A stretch of DNA of 36,561 nt from assembly GCA_903935205.1 (NCBI GenBank), contig CAIZQU010000112.1:1-36561 (forward strand), given 5' to 3'. A program made the position numbers and the translations under genes. Origin of the DNA: an uncultured cyanobacterium. GTDB lineage: Bacteria; Cyanobacteriota; Cyanobacteriia; PCC-6307; Cyanobiaceae. The notes below the pieces were generated by a model. The model worked only from the letters and a program-made list of their open reading frames with translations, made no database searches and was not told the DNA's origin. Numbering within the stretch: position 1 is the stretch's first letter; each line of letters opens with the position of its first letter. Positions 1 through 8,639 of the stretch are shown piece after piece.

Positions 1-270
1 CTCACCACGGCCAGCTTCTTTCCCCAGGCGTTCAAAACCCTGCAAGGAGCTGATGTCAGCGGCATTTCACTGCGGACCTATGGCCTGCTCACCGTCGGCA
101 TCGCCACCTGGGCGGTGTATGGGCTGCTGCTGCGGGATGGTCCCCTGATCGCAGCCAATCTGTTGACCCTCATTCCTGCCTCTGTCGTGCTGCAGCGGCG
201 TCTGGCCCTGGAGTTGCAGCGCCGCCGCCGGCCCCCTGAAGCGGCCGGGCGAAGCGCCATCAGGCACTGA
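1..270 (+). CDS. SemiSWEET-family sugar transporter, 5'-truncated by the window
   Basis: The reading frame is open from base 1 to a TGA at 268-270 and gives 89 residues. It shows the SWEET/MtN3 half-transporter pattern: LTTASFFPQ at the start (the conserved Thr-Ser-Phe-x-Pro-Gln of helix 1), then [21 protein letters not shown] for helix 2, and a third hydrophobic helix containing the conserved Asn of 'LIAANLLTL'. SemiSWEETs are three-helix proteins of about 85-100 residues that dimerise to form a facilitative sugar pore in the inner membrane, so probably only a few N-terminal residues are missing. The tail is Arg-rich and cytoplasmic-looking. Its last 11 bases overlap the 3' end of the convergent HD phosphohydrolase. 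Family assignment is from motif recall; substrate cannot be read from sequence. Confidence 0.8.
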   Translation, partial: LTTASFFPQAFKTLQGADVSGISLRTYGLLTVGIATWAVYGLLLRDGPLIAANLLTLIPASVVLQRRLALELQRRRRPPEAAGRSAIRH

Positions 271-2425
271 AGGTCTGACGCGGGGAAATCGGGTAGGGGA
301 TGCGGCGGTGGCGCATCCGGCGCCAGACCCGCACGAAGGCTTGAATCACCAGTTCGAGCTCAGCCCGCCCGATGCCACTGTCCGCCAGCTGGCCATCGCT
401 GCGGCGGGCCTCCACGATCCGCCTCACGGTGGATCGGGCCTCGTCCTCGCTGGTACCCGGAGGCAGGGAGCGCAAGGCGGCTTCACAACCATCGGCCAGC
501 ATCAGAATCGCCGTCTCGCGGCTGCGCGGTACCGGTCCGAGGTAGCGGAACCGCTGCTCCGGGATCGAGGGATCGCGCAGGCGGGCCTGGTGCAGGAAGT
601 ACCCCATCTTCAGCGTTCCCTGGTGCTCGGGGATGAAATCGGCGAGGGGGCGCGGCAGGCGGTACCGGCGCGCCAGCTTGAGTCCATGGTCCACGTGCTC
701 CTGAAGGATCGCAGCACTCCGCAGGGGATCGTCGAGTTGCTCGTGGGGATTGGCTCCCCCCTCCTGGTTTTCGATGAACCACCGGGGGCCATGGAGCTTG
801 CCGACGTCGTGGTAGAGAGCGCCCGTGCGAATCAGATCCACATCGGCCTGAATCGCCCGCGCTCCCTCCTCGGCCAGTCCACAGATCATCAGGGTGTGCT
901 CAAAGGTGCCTGGGGCTTCCGTGGAGAGACGGCGCAGCAGGGGGCGTTCCAGATCGGCCAGCTCCATCAGACGGGCGCGGGTGAGCAGCCCGAAGGAGAT
1001 CTCCACCAGCGGCGCCAGCAGCAGCCCGGCCAGGAGCAGCCCGGCCACCAGCAGCGCCTCCCCGACCAGATCAACCCCAGCGGCGGCGGAGCCGCCTGGT
1101 GGTGTCGACGGCCAAACGGGCAGGACTCTCACGATCGCCTGCAACAGAACAGCCCCGAGCGGAAGCAGCAGGGCCAGCTGAAGCAGCTGGGCCCGGTTGC
1201 GTTGGCGTGCCGCCAGCACCGCGGCGAAGCCCGCCACCAGCGCGGCCACCAGCAGACGGACCTCCAACCCCGCCCCGAGCGGATAGGGCCAGAGCAGGCT
1301 GGCCACCGCCAACCAGGCCAGGGCAGCCGGGGTGCCAAGACCCTGCGCCAGCAGGAGCGTCGGCGGCAGCAACAGGGCCATGGGGCTGGCGTGGTCCCCC
1401 AGCCAGAGCTTGCAGGCCTGGACCACCAGCAGCATCGCCAGGGCCAGCAGGGCCTGGCGCGGTTCGAGGCTGGCCCGCCAACGCCGCATCACCAGCACCA
1501 TCACCCCACAGGCGGCGAGGGCTTCGAGCAGCTGGGCCAGCCAGGGACGCAGCAGGGGCCGACGGTTGATCAGGGAAAAGTGGTCGAGCACATCAAAGGC
1601 CTGGGAGCTGATCGGTTCCCCCTGGCGGATGATCAGTTCCCCCTGGCTCACCCGCAGGCTGGGCAGCCCCTGCATGGTGAGCAGTTCCTCGATCCTTCGC
1701 TGGCTGAGGGAGGGATCGTTGCGCAGATTGCTGCGACCCTGCAGGCCCTCGGTGATCAGGCGGCTGCCCAGGCTCCTGGCCTGGGGCGGTTGATCGGCCA
1801 GCTGGAGGGTGGCGGCGTTGAGGAGCTGCTCCTCCGCCACCGTGGCCACCACGCCCTGGCTCAACATCCGCAGCTGGGCCTGGCGCACCGCCTGCTCCCA
1901 GCCCAGCAGCTGGACCGGTGTCAAGGATCCGAGCCAGCGCCGCTCCTCGGCCGTCAGGTTGAGCGAATCGACCCGTTCCAGGTCGATGCGTTGGCGATCG
2001 CGAACCTCCGCGAGGCGCCGCTCCAGATCGGCTTGAAAGGCCTGGCTGGCCCGCTCATCCACCACCTGCACCTGGGCGCGGGGAACGATCCGGCTGCGCC
2101 GTCGCTCCAGGGCTGCGCTGTCGATCACCAGCGCATCGGCCGGAGCCCGCACCGTGAAAGGGGCGGGAATGCCGGGCCGAAGGCTGGGCTCCACCAGCAG
2201 GGGCCAACTGGAGAGGATCGCCACCAGCAGGCAGAGCAGCAGCACCGAGAGGTTGCCCAGGCCCCGCCAGGGCACCAGGGCCTGGCGGGGCCTCTCCAGA
2301 CGCAGCAGCGCCCTGGCCACTTGCCGGAAGGCCAGCGGCAGCTGGCGAACCCAAGTCGACATCCTGAAGGGGGTCGGCCGAACCAGCCGCTCGTGCTGCC
2401 CGAGCTCGCCGCTCCATTGCGCCAT
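260..2425 (-). CDS. 7TM-HD family phosphohydrolase (PgpH-like)
   Basis: 721 residues with the layout of the PgpH/7TMR-HDED family: an N-terminal membrane segment near residues 55-73, a long extracytoplasmic helical domain to about 285, several membrane segments from about 295 to 480, and a cytoplasmic HD domain. The metal-binding HD pair is His539-Asp540 in [10 protein letters not shown], with an upstream conserved His near 510 (TFEHTLMI), [10 protein letters not shown], and [14 protein letters not shown] downstream. In characterised members (Listeria PgpH) the HD domain hydrolyses the second messenger c-di-AMP; this is inferred here, since cyanobacteria do carry c-di-AMP cyclases. The ATG at 2425 is used, divergent from folD across a 90-bp gap. 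The 3' end overlaps the SemiSWEET gene by 11 bp. Length is usual for the family. Confidence 0.88.
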   Translation of the reverse strand: MAQWSGELGQHERLVRPTPFRMSTWVRQLPLAFRQVARALLRLERPRQALVPWRGLGNLSVLLLCLLVAILSSWPLLVEPSLRPGIPAPFTVRAPADALVIDSAALERRRSRIVPRAQVQVVDERASQAFQADLERRLAEVRDRQRIDLERVDSLNLTAEERRWLGSLTPVQLLGWEQAVRQAQLRMLSQGVVATVAEEQLLNAATLQLADQPPQARSLGSRLITEGLQGRSNLRNDPSLSQRRIEELLTMQGLPSLRVSQGELIIRQGEPISSQAFDVLDHFSLINRRPLLRPWLAQLLEALAACGVMVLVMRRWRASLEPRQALLALAMLLVVQACKLWLGDHASPMALLLPPTLLLAQGLGTPAALAWLAVASLLWPYPLGAGLEVRLLVAALVAGFAAVLAARQRNRAQLLQLALLLPLGAVLLQAIVRVLPVWPSTPPGGSAAAGVDLVGEALLVAGLLLAGLLLAPLVEISFGLLTRARLMELADLERPLLRRLSTEAPGTFEHTLMICGLAEEGARAIQADVDLIRTGALYHDVGKLHGPRWFIENQEGGANPHEQLDDPLRSAAILQEHVDHGLKLARRYRLPRPLADFIPEHQGTLKMGYFLHQARLRDPSIPEQRFRYLGPVPRSRETAILMLADGCEAALRSLPPGTSEDEARSTVRRIVEARRSDGQLADSGIGRAELELVIQAFVRVWRRMRHRRIPYPISPRQTFSA

Positions 2426-2515
2426 TGGTTCAGGCTAGCTCCGCCGCGCAGCGAAGCCTCAGGGGCTGGCGACTTTCGCCCCCTTCGCCATGCTGGAGCG
2501 AGTTGCTGCGCTGGC

Positions 2516-3427
2516 ATGGCCACGCTGCTGGATGGCCGCACCCTGGCCGCCACCATCGAAGGACATCTGGCCGAGGTGATCCGGGCGGGGCTCGCCAGGG
2601 CCGGGCGCCCTCCGGGCCTGGCGGTGCTGCGGGTCGGTGACGATCCGGCCAGCGGTGTGTATGTGGCCAACAAGGAGAAAGCCTGCCTGCGGGTCGGCCT
2701 CCGCAGCCTGGGCTGCCAACTGCCCGCCACCACCTCGGCGGCGGAGATACAGGCCACCATTGAGCGCCTCAACACCGATGCAGAGGTCGATGGGATTCTT
2801 TTGCAGCTGCCTCTGCCGGCGGGTCTGGAGGAAGGTCCCCTGCTGGCTGCCATCGACCCCGATAAGGATGCCGATGGCCTCCATACCCTCAATCTGGGTC
2901 GGTTGCTCAAGGGGGAGGAGGGGCCCCGCAGCTGCACGCCTGCCGGGGTGATGGCCCTGCTGTCCGCCGCCGGGGTCGAGCTGGCTGGCAAGCGGGCGGT
3001 GGTGGTGGGCCGCAGCATCCTGGTGGGCCAGCCCATGGCCCTGATGCTGCAGGCCGCCGATGCCACCGTGAGCGTGGCCCATTCCCGCACCCGCAACCTG
3101 GCGGACCTGACCCGTCAGGCCGATGTGCTGGTGGTGGCGGCTGGCCGACCGCGGCTGATCGGAGCCGAGCACATCCGACCCGGAGCGGTGGTGGTCGACG
3201 TGGGCATCCATCGATTGGAACCGGATCCCGCCGATGGTCCCGGCGCCCGCGGCAGGCTCTGCGGCGACGTGCGGTTCGAAGAGGTGGAACCGATCGCAGC
3301 GGCCCTCTCGCCCGTTCCTGGCGGGGTTGGCCCGATGACGGTGACCATGCTGCTGGTCAATGCGGTGACGGCCTGGTGTCATCGCCATGGCCTGCCCGCT
3401 CCGAATCCTGCGGATCTGCGGGGGTAG
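2516..3427 (+). CDS. folD: Bifunctional methylenetetrahydrofolate dehydrogenase / methenyltetrahydrofolate cyclohydrolase
   Basis: 303 residues, full length for FolD. It interconverts 5,10-methylene-THF, 5,10-methenyl-THF and 10-formyl-THF in the cytoplasm, feeding purine synthesis and initiator formyl-Met. Visible motifs: catalytic Tyr49 and Lys53 in YVANKEKA, the substrate loop [19 protein letters not shown], the NADP-binding [19 protein letters not shown], and the C-terminal signature [16 protein letters not shown]. The frame is open far upstream, antisense to the HD gene, but homology begins at [11 protein letters not shown], so the ATG at 2516 is chosen. It heads a rightward run with the eRF1-like gene and crtE. 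The link to isoprenoid genes is positional only. Confidence 0.96.
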   Translation: MATLLDGRTLAATIEGHLAEVIRAGLARAGRPPGLAVLRVGDDPASGVYVANKEKACLRVGLRSLGCQLPATTSAAEIQATIERLNTDAEVDGILLQLPLPAGLEEGPLLAAIDPDKDADGLHTLNLGRLLKGEEGPRSCTPAGVMALLSAAGVELAGKRAVVVGRSILVGQPMALMLQAADATVSVAHSRTRNLADLTRQADVLVVAAGRPRLIGAEHIRPGAVVVDVGIHRLEPDPADGPGARGRLCGDVRFEEVEPIAAALSPVPGGVGPMTVTMLLVNAVTAWCHRHGLPAPNPADLRG

Positions 3428-3509
3428 GGGCCCGCATCTGCCGCGCCAGGCCATCGCAGACGCCCCGGCGGTCGAGGCTGGATTCAGGGAACGGCCTGGA
3501 GGAAAGGCA

Positions 3510-4106
3510 GTGATCAGCGAGGAAACCAACCGCCTGCGCCACCCCGGAGTGCTGCTTGGGCACCAGGAGGTCGGCCTGGGGAAAGGAGCACCGATGGGGG
3601 CGGCGATCCTCTGGGTCGACAACGCCGCCACACGCATCTACTGGATCAACGATCAGGGCCTCAACGGTGAAGGGGCCCAGTCGATCAGCCACTGGCTCAA
3701 CGGGGAGATCACGCTGCACAGGGAGAGCAACACCACCCCCTATCTGGCCAGGATCGTGGCGATGTTGGAGCGCATCGAGCGGGCTCTGCTGATCGGACGC
3801 CGCTCGGAGGGAGAACGGGCGGGGCCCCCGCCGTCAGCCGATGGCAACGGCGACGCTGGGCCGATCCGTGAATGGGAGCTGAGGCGGGTGCCCGATCAGA
3901 ACGAGGGGGGGGTGCGGTCGCTGCTGGTGCCGGCAGGCTCGGGGGGGCTCGAACGCCTCACCCGGCTGCTTGAGCGGGACCGCCCCGACCTGCACCGCCG
4001 GGTGGTGGCAATCCTGGCCCTGGAGACGGAGCATCTGGACGACGCCCTGCTCTTCGCCCTGGCCCGTCGCTATCTCCATCCCCAGCTGGGCACGGTCCAC
4101 CGCTGA
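3510..4106 (+). CDS. Small protein resembling the bacterial eRF1-domain ('translational machinery' / baeRF) family
   Basis: 198 residues. The GTG at 3510 is chosen because GGAGG at 3498-3502 sits 7 nt before it; the frame is open further upstream but without a ribosome site. The N-terminal part reads AILWVDNAATRIYWIND, which resembles the 'vIWIDhreARvf' opening of bacterial proteins related to eRF1 domain 3. The C-terminal part, RSLLVPAGSGGLERLTRLL followed by RRVVAILALETEHLDDALL and ALARRYL, follows their 'ilivGPG.ak..l.khl...vvgvet.DHptd.qLla.ARkyf' layout. The family's usual Gly-Pro-Gly and His-Pro-Thr positions are changed, so this is a distant or degenerate relative. A central Pro/Gly-rich insert (about 97-120) separates the halves. 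Codons end mostly in G or C as in neighbours, supporting real coding. Function unknown; the similarity is from memory and needs a profile search. Confidence 0.6.
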   Translation: MISEETNRLRHPGVLLGHQEVGLGKGAPMGAAILWVDNAATRIYWINDQGLNGEGAQSISHWLNGEITLHRESNTTPYLARIVAMLERIERALLIGRRSEGERAGPPPSADGNGDAGPIREWELRRVPDQNEGGVRSLLVPAGSGGLERLTRLLERDRPDLHRRVVAILALETEHLDDALLFALARRYLHPQLGTVHR

Positions 4107-4155
4107 GCCGCCGCGGCCCATGGCCTGAGAGAATCCGGCCAGCGCGTAGGCATCC

Positions 4156-5079
4156 ATGACCGCGGCGGTAACGACAGCCCTGCACCCGGCTCCCGGCTCG
4201 TTCGACTTCGCCGCCTATCTGGAGGGGGCCAGGGTGCGGGTGGAGGCGGCCCTCGATGCCTCCCTCGGACCGGAACGGCCGGAATCCCTGCGGGAGGCGA
4301 TGCGCTATTCGCTGTTGGCTGGAGGCAAGCGGCTGAGGCCGATCCTCTGCCTGGCGGCCTGCGAGCTGGCCGGGGGCGACGCCGATCAGGCGATGGCCAC
4401 AGCGGTGGCTCTGGAGATGATCCACACCATGTCGTTGATCCATGACGATCTCCCCGCCATGGACAACGACGACCTGCGCCGCGGTCGACCGACCAGCCAC
4501 AAGGTGTTCGGCGAGGCGAACGCGATCCTGGCCGGTGATGCCCTGCTCACCCGCGCCTTCGAGATGGTGGCGCTGCGCAGCCCTGGCGTCCCCCCTGAGC
4601 GGCTGTTGCAGGTGGTGGGAGAGCTGGCCCTGGCCTCCGGTGCCCCCGGATTGGTGGGCGGCCAGGTGGTGGATCTGGAGTGCGAGGGCCAATCCGTTGA
4701 TCTCGACACCCTCGAATACATCCACCTCCATAAGACCGGGGCCCTGCTGCGGGCCTGCGTGATCAGCGGCGCCCTGATCGCCGGAGCCCCTGACCCCCTT
4801 CTCCAGGCCCTTGGCGTCTATGCGCGGGGGATCGGTCTGGCTTTCCAGATCATCGATGACATCCTTGATGTCACCGCCAGCAGTGAGGTGCTCGGCAAGA
4901 CAGCCGGTAAGGATCTGACCGCTGACAAGACCACCTATCCCAAACTGCTCGGTCTGGAGGAATCGCGCCGTCGCGCTGATGGCCTGGTTCTTGAGGCCAA
5001 AACCAGCCTGGAGCCGTGGCGGGATCGGGCAGCCCCCCTGCTCGCCCTCGCCGATTTCATCACCAGCCGCGACCGATGA
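4156..5079 (+). CDS. crtE: Geranylgeranyl diphosphate synthase
   Basis: 307 residues. Condenses isopentenyl diphosphate with allylic diphosphates to make the C20 precursor of carotenoids, phytyl tails of chlorophyll, tocopherol and phylloquinone. The first aspartate-rich motif is Asp97-Asp98-LPAM-Asp103 ([14 protein letters not shown]) with the chain-length region just before it; the second is DDILD at 234-238. GGKRLRP at 56-62 binds the homoallylic diphosphate, and FQIIDDILD and GKTAGKD are typical of short-chain trans-prenyltransferases. ATG at 4156 gives the usual family length. The stop TGA (5077-5079) overlaps the ATG of the DUF212 gene as ATGA, so the two are probably translationally coupled. 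Confidence 0.96.
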   Translation: MTAAVTTALHPAPGSFDFAAYLEGARVRVEAALDASLGPERPESLREAMRYSLLAGGKRLRPILCLAACELAGGDADQAMATAVALEMIHTMSLIHDDLPAMDNDDLRRGRPTSHKVFGEANAILAGDALLTRAFEMVALRSPGVPPERLLQVVGELALASGAPGLVGGQVVDLECEGQSVDLDTLEYIHLHKTGALLRACVISGALIAGAPDPLLQALGVYARGIGLAFQIIDDILDVTASSEVLGKTAGKDLTADKTTYPKLLGLEESRRRADGLVLEAKTSLEPWRDRAAPLLALADFITSRDR

Positions 5080-5630
5080 CCCCTTCCGTCTCCTCCGATT
5101 CCGGGCACCTCCTGCTGATGCTGCGGGATCTGTTCGACAATGCCGTGCTCTGGTGGGGGTTGGCGGCCTGTGGCATCGCCCAGCTTTCCAAGCTGGGTGT
5201 GGAGCTGGTGGCCCATCGCCGCTGGAATCCGGCCGTGCTGTTCGAAACCGGCGGCATGCCCTCCAGCCATTCGGCCCTGATGACCGGCACCGCCGCCGGG
5301 GTCGGTTGGTATCAGGGGTTCCAGGATCCCCTCTTTGCCCTGGCGGCCGCGGTGGCTTTCGTGGTGCTCTACGACGCCAGCGGCGTGCGCCGCGCCAGTG
5401 GTGAAACCGCAGCTCGGCTGAATGCCCTGGTGCAGAGCCAGCCCGCCGCCGCCGTCACAGCGTTCGGATGGAGCCAACCTCTCAAGGAAAACATCGGCCA
5501 CACCCGCCTGGAGGTTCTGGTGGGGGCCCTGCTCGGCCCATTGGTTGCTCTTCCCGGACTGGCCCTGGTCGGTTCGCCCCTGCACCTGGTCCAACGTCTC
5601 AGCCATACCCTGCCGGCAGCCCTGGGGTGA
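5076..5630 (+). CDS. Divergent PAP2 family (DUF212) membrane protein
   Basis: 184 residues. The ATG at 5076 overlaps the crtE stop by 4 nt. It has the DUF212 signature: [13 protein letters not shown] (a relic of the PAP2 phosphatase Ser-His motif), then [14 protein letters not shown] near the middle, and [15 protein letters not shown]-like spacing (here [15 protein letters not shown]) near the C terminus. Hydrophobic stretches around residues 20-40, 65-85, 90-105 and 145-170 suggest an integral membrane protein. The family is called 'acid phosphatase/vanadium haloperoxidase-related', but no substrate is established. Being coupled to crtE suggests, as inference only, dephosphorylation or handling of prenyl diphosphates. 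Confidence 0.88.
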   Translation: MTPSVSSDSGHLLLMLRDLFDNAVLWWGLAACGIAQLSKLGVELVAHRRWNPAVLFETGGMPSSHSALMTGTAAGVGWYQGFQDPLFALAAAVAFVVLYDASGVRRASGETAARLNALVQSQPAAAVTAFGWSQPLKENIGHTRLEVLVGALLGPLVALPGLALVGSPLHLVQRLSHTLPAALG

Positions 5631-7141
5631 GCCCCGCTCCCCCGCCCCTGATCCCAGGCGGAAGCGGCCCCGAAGCTCCTGCCCTGACCGTTGACCAGCG
5701 AAACGCCGCCGAGGCCTTCGCCGACTGGCTGGCCGAGAGCGCCGATGGTGCCCCGTTTGTGCTGAGCGGCTACGCCGGTACCGGCAAAACCTTCCTCTCC
5801 ATGCATCTGCTGGCCCAGGTGGAGGCCGCCGGCCTGTGCTGGACGGTGGTCGCCCCCACCCACAAGGCGGTGGGGGTGCTGCGGGCCCACCTCTGGCGGG
5901 CGGGATTGCGTCCCAGCTGGTTTCCTTCCACCATCCACCGCCTGCTGCGGCTGAAGTTGAAGCGGGACCGGGATCGGGAGCGTTGCGAGGAGACCGAGCA
6001 GACCGCCCTGGCCCTCGAACATCTGGCCCTGGTGCTGATCGACGAGAGCTCCATGGTCGACAGCGCCCTGCTGGAGATCACCCTGCGTTGCGCCCACCCG
6101 TTCCGCACCAGATTGGTGTTCGTGGGGGATCCCGCCCAGTTGCCGCCGGTCGGGGAGGAGTGTTCGCCGGTGTTTGAGCTGGCCCGGGCCCGGCGGGTCG
6201 CCCTGCAGCAGGTTGTGCGACACCAGGGACCGGTCCTGCGGCTGGCCAGCGGGCTGAGGGATGGAACCCTTCCCCTCCGGCCACCGCCGGGCCTGGGACC
6301 CGTGCGGACCGTGCAGGGTATGGTCTGCGCCCTCGATCGCTCCCGCTGGCTTGAAGCCGCCCAGGAGGCCCTGCGTCGCAGTGCCAGCAGCGACAATCCC
6401 GACCTGGCGCGCATCCTCTGCTACACCAACCGCTCCCTGGAGCAGCTGGTGCCGATTGCCCGTCGCGCCCTCCATGGGGCGATGGCGGATCAGATGCCGG
6501 TGCTGCCAGGGGAGGTGCTGATCAGCCGCAGTGCCGTGATGGCCCCGGCCTGCCGCGGTGGGGAGGAAGGGGGGGAGGAGCCGGACATGGTGCTGGGCTC
6601 CAATCGGGAACTGGTGGTGCGCGATGTGAAGATCGAGCGCTGCGATCTGGGCGACTTCGGACTCAGCCCAGCCGATCTGCGCGGTCGCGATGTACCCCGG
6701 ATCGATACGCTGTCGGCTGTTGTTGATGGTGGCGAGAGTGCGCTCACACTGCGCCTGCTGCCACCCCTCGGCAGCGAGGCCAGGACCACCCTGGATTCGG
6801 TGCTGGCTCAGCTGCGCCAGGGGGCCCGGGAGGCGCCGAAACAGGAGGCAAGGGCTCTGTGGCGCCGTTTCTTTCTGGTCCGTGATGCCTTCGCCTGGCT
6901 GGGCCCGGCCGCCGTGCTGACGGTGCATCGCAGCCAGGGCAGCACCTTCGCAGAGGTGTTCGTGGATGGGGATGTCTTCTGGGCCAGGGATCCGCTGCTG
7001 CGTCGCCAGCTGGTCTATGTGGCGGTCAGCCGGGCCAGCCAGGCGGTGAGCCTGGTGGCCGGGGGGGGAGGAGAGCAGGAGCGAGCCCTCTGGGAGGAGG
7101 TCCTCCGTGATCGTCAGCTGGAGGAAGGAGCAGAGGCATGA
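5627..7141 (+). CDS. RecD-like ATP-dependent DNA helicase (UvrD/RecD superfamily 1B)
   Basis: 504 residues from a GTG at 5627 that overlaps the DUF212 stop as GTGA. Motif order fits a RecD2/Dda-type SF1 helicase: Q-motif-like LTVDQRNAAEAF near the N terminus, Walker A GYAGTGKT at 48-55, motif Ia VVAPTHKAVGVL, Walker B ALVLIDESSMVD, motif III FVGDPAQLPPVGE, motif IV-like ILCYTNRSLEQL, and the C-terminal UvrD_C_2 pair VHRSQGSTFAEVFVD and LVYVAVSRASQAV. These proteins move 5'-3' on single-stranded DNA. It is shorter than RecD2 and lacks its N-terminal helix-hairpin region, so it resembles the stand-alone 'ATP-binding / RecD-like' proteins of picocyanobacteria. No RecB or RecC is present here. 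Confidence 0.88.
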   Translation: MSPAPPPLIPGGSGPEAPALTVDQRNAAEAFADWLAESADGAPFVLSGYAGTGKTFLSMHLLAQVEAAGLCWTVVAPTHKAVGVLRAHLWRAGLRPSWFPSTIHRLLRLKLKRDRDRERCEETEQTALALEHLALVLIDESSMVDSALLEITLRCAHPFRTRLVFVGDPAQLPPVGEECSPVFELARARRVALQQVVRHQGPVLRLASGLRDGTLPLRPPPGLGPVRTVQGMVCALDRSRWLEAAQEALRRSASSDNPDLARILCYTNRSLEQLVPIARRALHGAMADQMPVLPGEVLISRSAVMAPACRGGEEGGEEPDMVLGSNRELVVRDVKIERCDLGDFGLSPADLRGRDVPRIDTLSAVVDGGESALTLRLLPPLGSEARTTLDSVLAQLRQGAREAPKQEARALWRRFFLVRDAFAWLGPAAVLTVHRSQGSTFAEVFVDGDVFWARDPLLRRQLVYVAVSRASQAVSLVAGGGGEQERALWEEVLRDRQLEEGAEA

Positions 7142-7242
7142 ACACTCCGGCCGGCGATCGTGGGCCACGATCAGTGGAAGCTCGCGGCTGCGCCAGCGAT
7201 GGGGCCAGGGATGGAGTCAGGGATGGGGAGGGTCGGAAACGG

Positions 7243-7668
7243 TCAGGGTCGGATTTCGAACCAGTCGTCGCCGCGCCCTGGGATCTGGGTGAATTCCACC
7301 GCCGTCACCTGGGCCTTCAGGGGGCCGCTCTCGCACCAGAGCCGGAACTCCGCCAGCTGCTGCTGGGAGCCCTCCGCCTCGACCTCGACACAGCCGTCGG
7401 GACGGTTGCGCACCCAGCCGCCAACCCCCAGCTCCTTGGCGCGATGGCAACAGCTGGCGCGATAGCCCACCCCCTGCACCCGGCCACGGACCAGCAGACG
7501 CCAGCGCTCCTGGGGGGGGCCGTGGCGGCTGTCAGAGGGCTGCAGGAAGCGGCGCTCGTCGGCGGCGAGCCGCCTTGCCCGAAGACGCCGGGTTGGGCCG
7601 AGCCCATCGCCGGGCATGCCACCCAGGGGACTGTCGGCCAGGCGACGGGAGCGCTCGCTGCTGTCCAT
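7243..7668 (-). CDS. acyP: Acylphosphatase with an Arg-rich N-terminal extension
   Basis: The last 87 residues are a complete acylphosphatase domain, which hydrolyses carboxyl-phosphate bonds such as that of acetyl- or 1,3-bisphosphoglyceryl phosphate. The phosphate cradle is GRVQGVGYR ending in catalytic Arg70, and the catalytic Asn is Asn88 in GWVRNRPDGCVEVEAEG (numbering from the ATG at 7668). The domain ends in the usual strand with FEIRP. The start is uncertain: ATG at 7668 gives 141 residues, an ATG at 7617 gives 124, and the frame stays open to about 7785. There is no ATG close to the domain. The 54-residue extension is basic and looks unstructured. It converges on the RecD-like gene, about 100 bp apart. 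Confidence 0.82.
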   Translation of the reverse strand: MDSSERSRRLADSPLGGMPGDGLGPTRRLRARRLAADERRFLQPSDSRHGPPQERWRLLVRGRVQGVGYRASCCHRAKELGVGGWVRNRPDGCVEVEAEGSQQQLAEFRLWCESGPLKAQVTAVEFTQIPGRGDDWFEIRP

Positions 7669-7834
7669 GGGTCTGTGGTGCAGGTCCTTGCAAACTGGCA
7701 CAGGAGCGTTGCTACCGCCACGGCCAGCTGCGGCTGCGAACAGCGAGCCAGCAGGCCGGAGCTGATGCGTGCGGGCCACGATCAAAGCCGCGTCGGCGAG
7801 ATATGGTGGCTAATATGAGCCTGATTAGTAGGGA

Positions 7835-8107
7835 GTGAGTGCAAATGGCTACGCTCCGAAATGCTGCATACCGCCTCAGGGAGACCTCCGGCAGGACCCC
7901 TTGCCACAAAATATTTGCAAATCGTGCCTGCGCTGCTCTTTTGACCTGGGTCCATTCAATGCTTGGCCTTTCGAAGCTTCGCCTTTCGAACCCTGGTCGC
8001 AGGGGGCCTGGTCGATTGCGGCACCAGGAGTCAAATTTTTCGTTTCACGAGCTGCCAGGGCAAGAATCCAGGAGATTGCCATCCCTTCCTTCGATTGTTC
8101 GTGGTGA
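7835..8107 (+). CDS. Possible small Cys-rich ORF, doubtful
   Basis: 90 codons from a GTG at 7835 to TGA at 8105-8107. The product has clustered cysteines (KCCIPP, then CKSCLRC) and two near-copies of a Phe-Glu-Pro/Ala motif (PFEASPFEPW), which partly reflects the 15-bp-spaced direct repeat in the DNA. A GGGAG run at 7831-7835 touches the GTG and is therefore too close to be a normal ribosome site. Codon use does not show the strong G/C third-position preference of neighbouring genes. I list it because a CxxCxxC cluster is unusual, but I think chance is as likely as coding. Confidence 0.2.
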   Translation: MSANGYAPKCCIPPQGDLRQDPLPQNICKSCLRCSFDLGPFNAWPFEASPFEPWSQGAWSIAAPGVKFFVSRAARARIQEIAIPSFDCSW

Positions 8108-8130
8108 ATCAGTTGTTCGTGGTCCATCGG
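8095..8130. repeat. Two tandem copies of an 18-bp unit
   Basis: TTGTTCGTGGTGAATCAG at 8095-8112 is followed directly by TTGTTCGTGGTCCATCGG at 8113-8130; 15 of 18 positions match, and the first 11 are identical. It lies about 70 bp upstream of the ATG at 8202. Direct repeats of about two helical turns in a leader can be regulator-binding sites, but no regulator can be named. Confidence 0.6.
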
Positions 8131-8201
8131 CTCACCGCATCCGCACCCTATGGCGCCAGTTCCGCCTTGGCGGTTTCCCATGGCCTCGGTGCTCCCCAAC
8201 C

Positions 8202-8639
8202 ATGATCTGCGCACGGAAGAGTGTCAGGAGTCGCAGCTTGAAGGCGGTGTCCATTCTGGTGGCCGCCCTGCTTGTCAGCTTTCTTTACGGGACTTCTGCC
8301 TGGGCTTCCTCCGCTGCGCAGTCCACCCCGACCTGGCTGCCACGGACAGCGCAGGCGGCCCCGATCGTTGCCACCGCACTCCTGCTGCTGTGGTGGAAAC
8401 GTGCCTGGTTGCAAGCCTGGATCATCTGGCTGCAAGGCCTGCTCGGAGAACTGTTAACCGCCTTCGGACCAAGGCACCGTGTGATCCACGACCGCCGCTA
8501 CCTCGAAGACATCATTCAGGCCGATCTTGAACACCGCACCCCTGAAGAGACCCTGGAGCAACAGCGCACGGGCAGCGACCGCCCCCGTTCCTCCGGTCAT
8601 TCCGTCCTTCCTCAGAAGTCAGGGCGGCGCCAGGGTTGA
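8202..8639 (+). CDS. Small membrane protein of unknown function
   Basis: 145 residues from the ATG at 8202; the same frame is open upstream but the product becomes implausible there. A basic start (MICARKSVRSRSLK) precedes a hydrophobic segment at about 14-34 that ends in AWA-SSA, which could be a signal peptide or a first membrane helix. A second segment lies at about 53-68 (IVATALLLLWW), followed by a Trp-rich amphipathic stretch (KRAWLQAWIIWLQGLL) and a polar tail with ten or more charged residues. No family recognised. No clear ribosome site precedes the ATG. The 3' end overlaps the convergent cobyrinate synthase gene by 21 bp. Codon use in the C-terminal half resembles that of its neighbours. 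Confidence 0.55.
   Translation: MICARKSVRSRSLKAVSILVAALLVSFLYGTSAWASSAAQSTPTWLPRTAQAAPIVATALLLLWWKRAWLQAWIIWLQGLLGELLTAFGPRHRVIHDRRYLEDIIQADLEHRTPEETLEQQRTGSDRPRSSGHSVLPQKSGRRQG

Larger units (their letters stand above)
7669..8201. other. Gene-poor stretch between acyP and a small membrane protein
   Basis: About 530 bp with no convincing gene. The composition drops in GC compared with flanks (for example ACAAAATATTTGCAAAT near 7906-7922). It holds a TAATAT hexamer at 7811-7816, a tandem 18-bp repeat at 8095-8130, and a 10-bp direct repeat GCCTTTCGAA at 7966-7975 and 7981-7990. One frame runs open from 7839 into the downstream gene, but its product here is Arg-rich and not protein-like. It probably contains the promoters of acyP (leftward) and of the 8202 gene (rightward). 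Confidence 0.5.

Noticed and set aside
308-2515. Very long open frame on the + strand running into folD, antisense to the HD phosphohydrolase gene
   Set aside because: GC-rich codons on one strand leave few stops in the opposite frame. The product is Gln/His/Gly-rich without domains, while the other strand encodes a complete 7TM-HD protein.
7138-7818. Rightward 226-codon frame overlapping the RecD-like stop as ATGA
   Set aside because: The overlap looks like coupling, but the product has no motif and the opposite strand carries a complete acylphosphatase domain.
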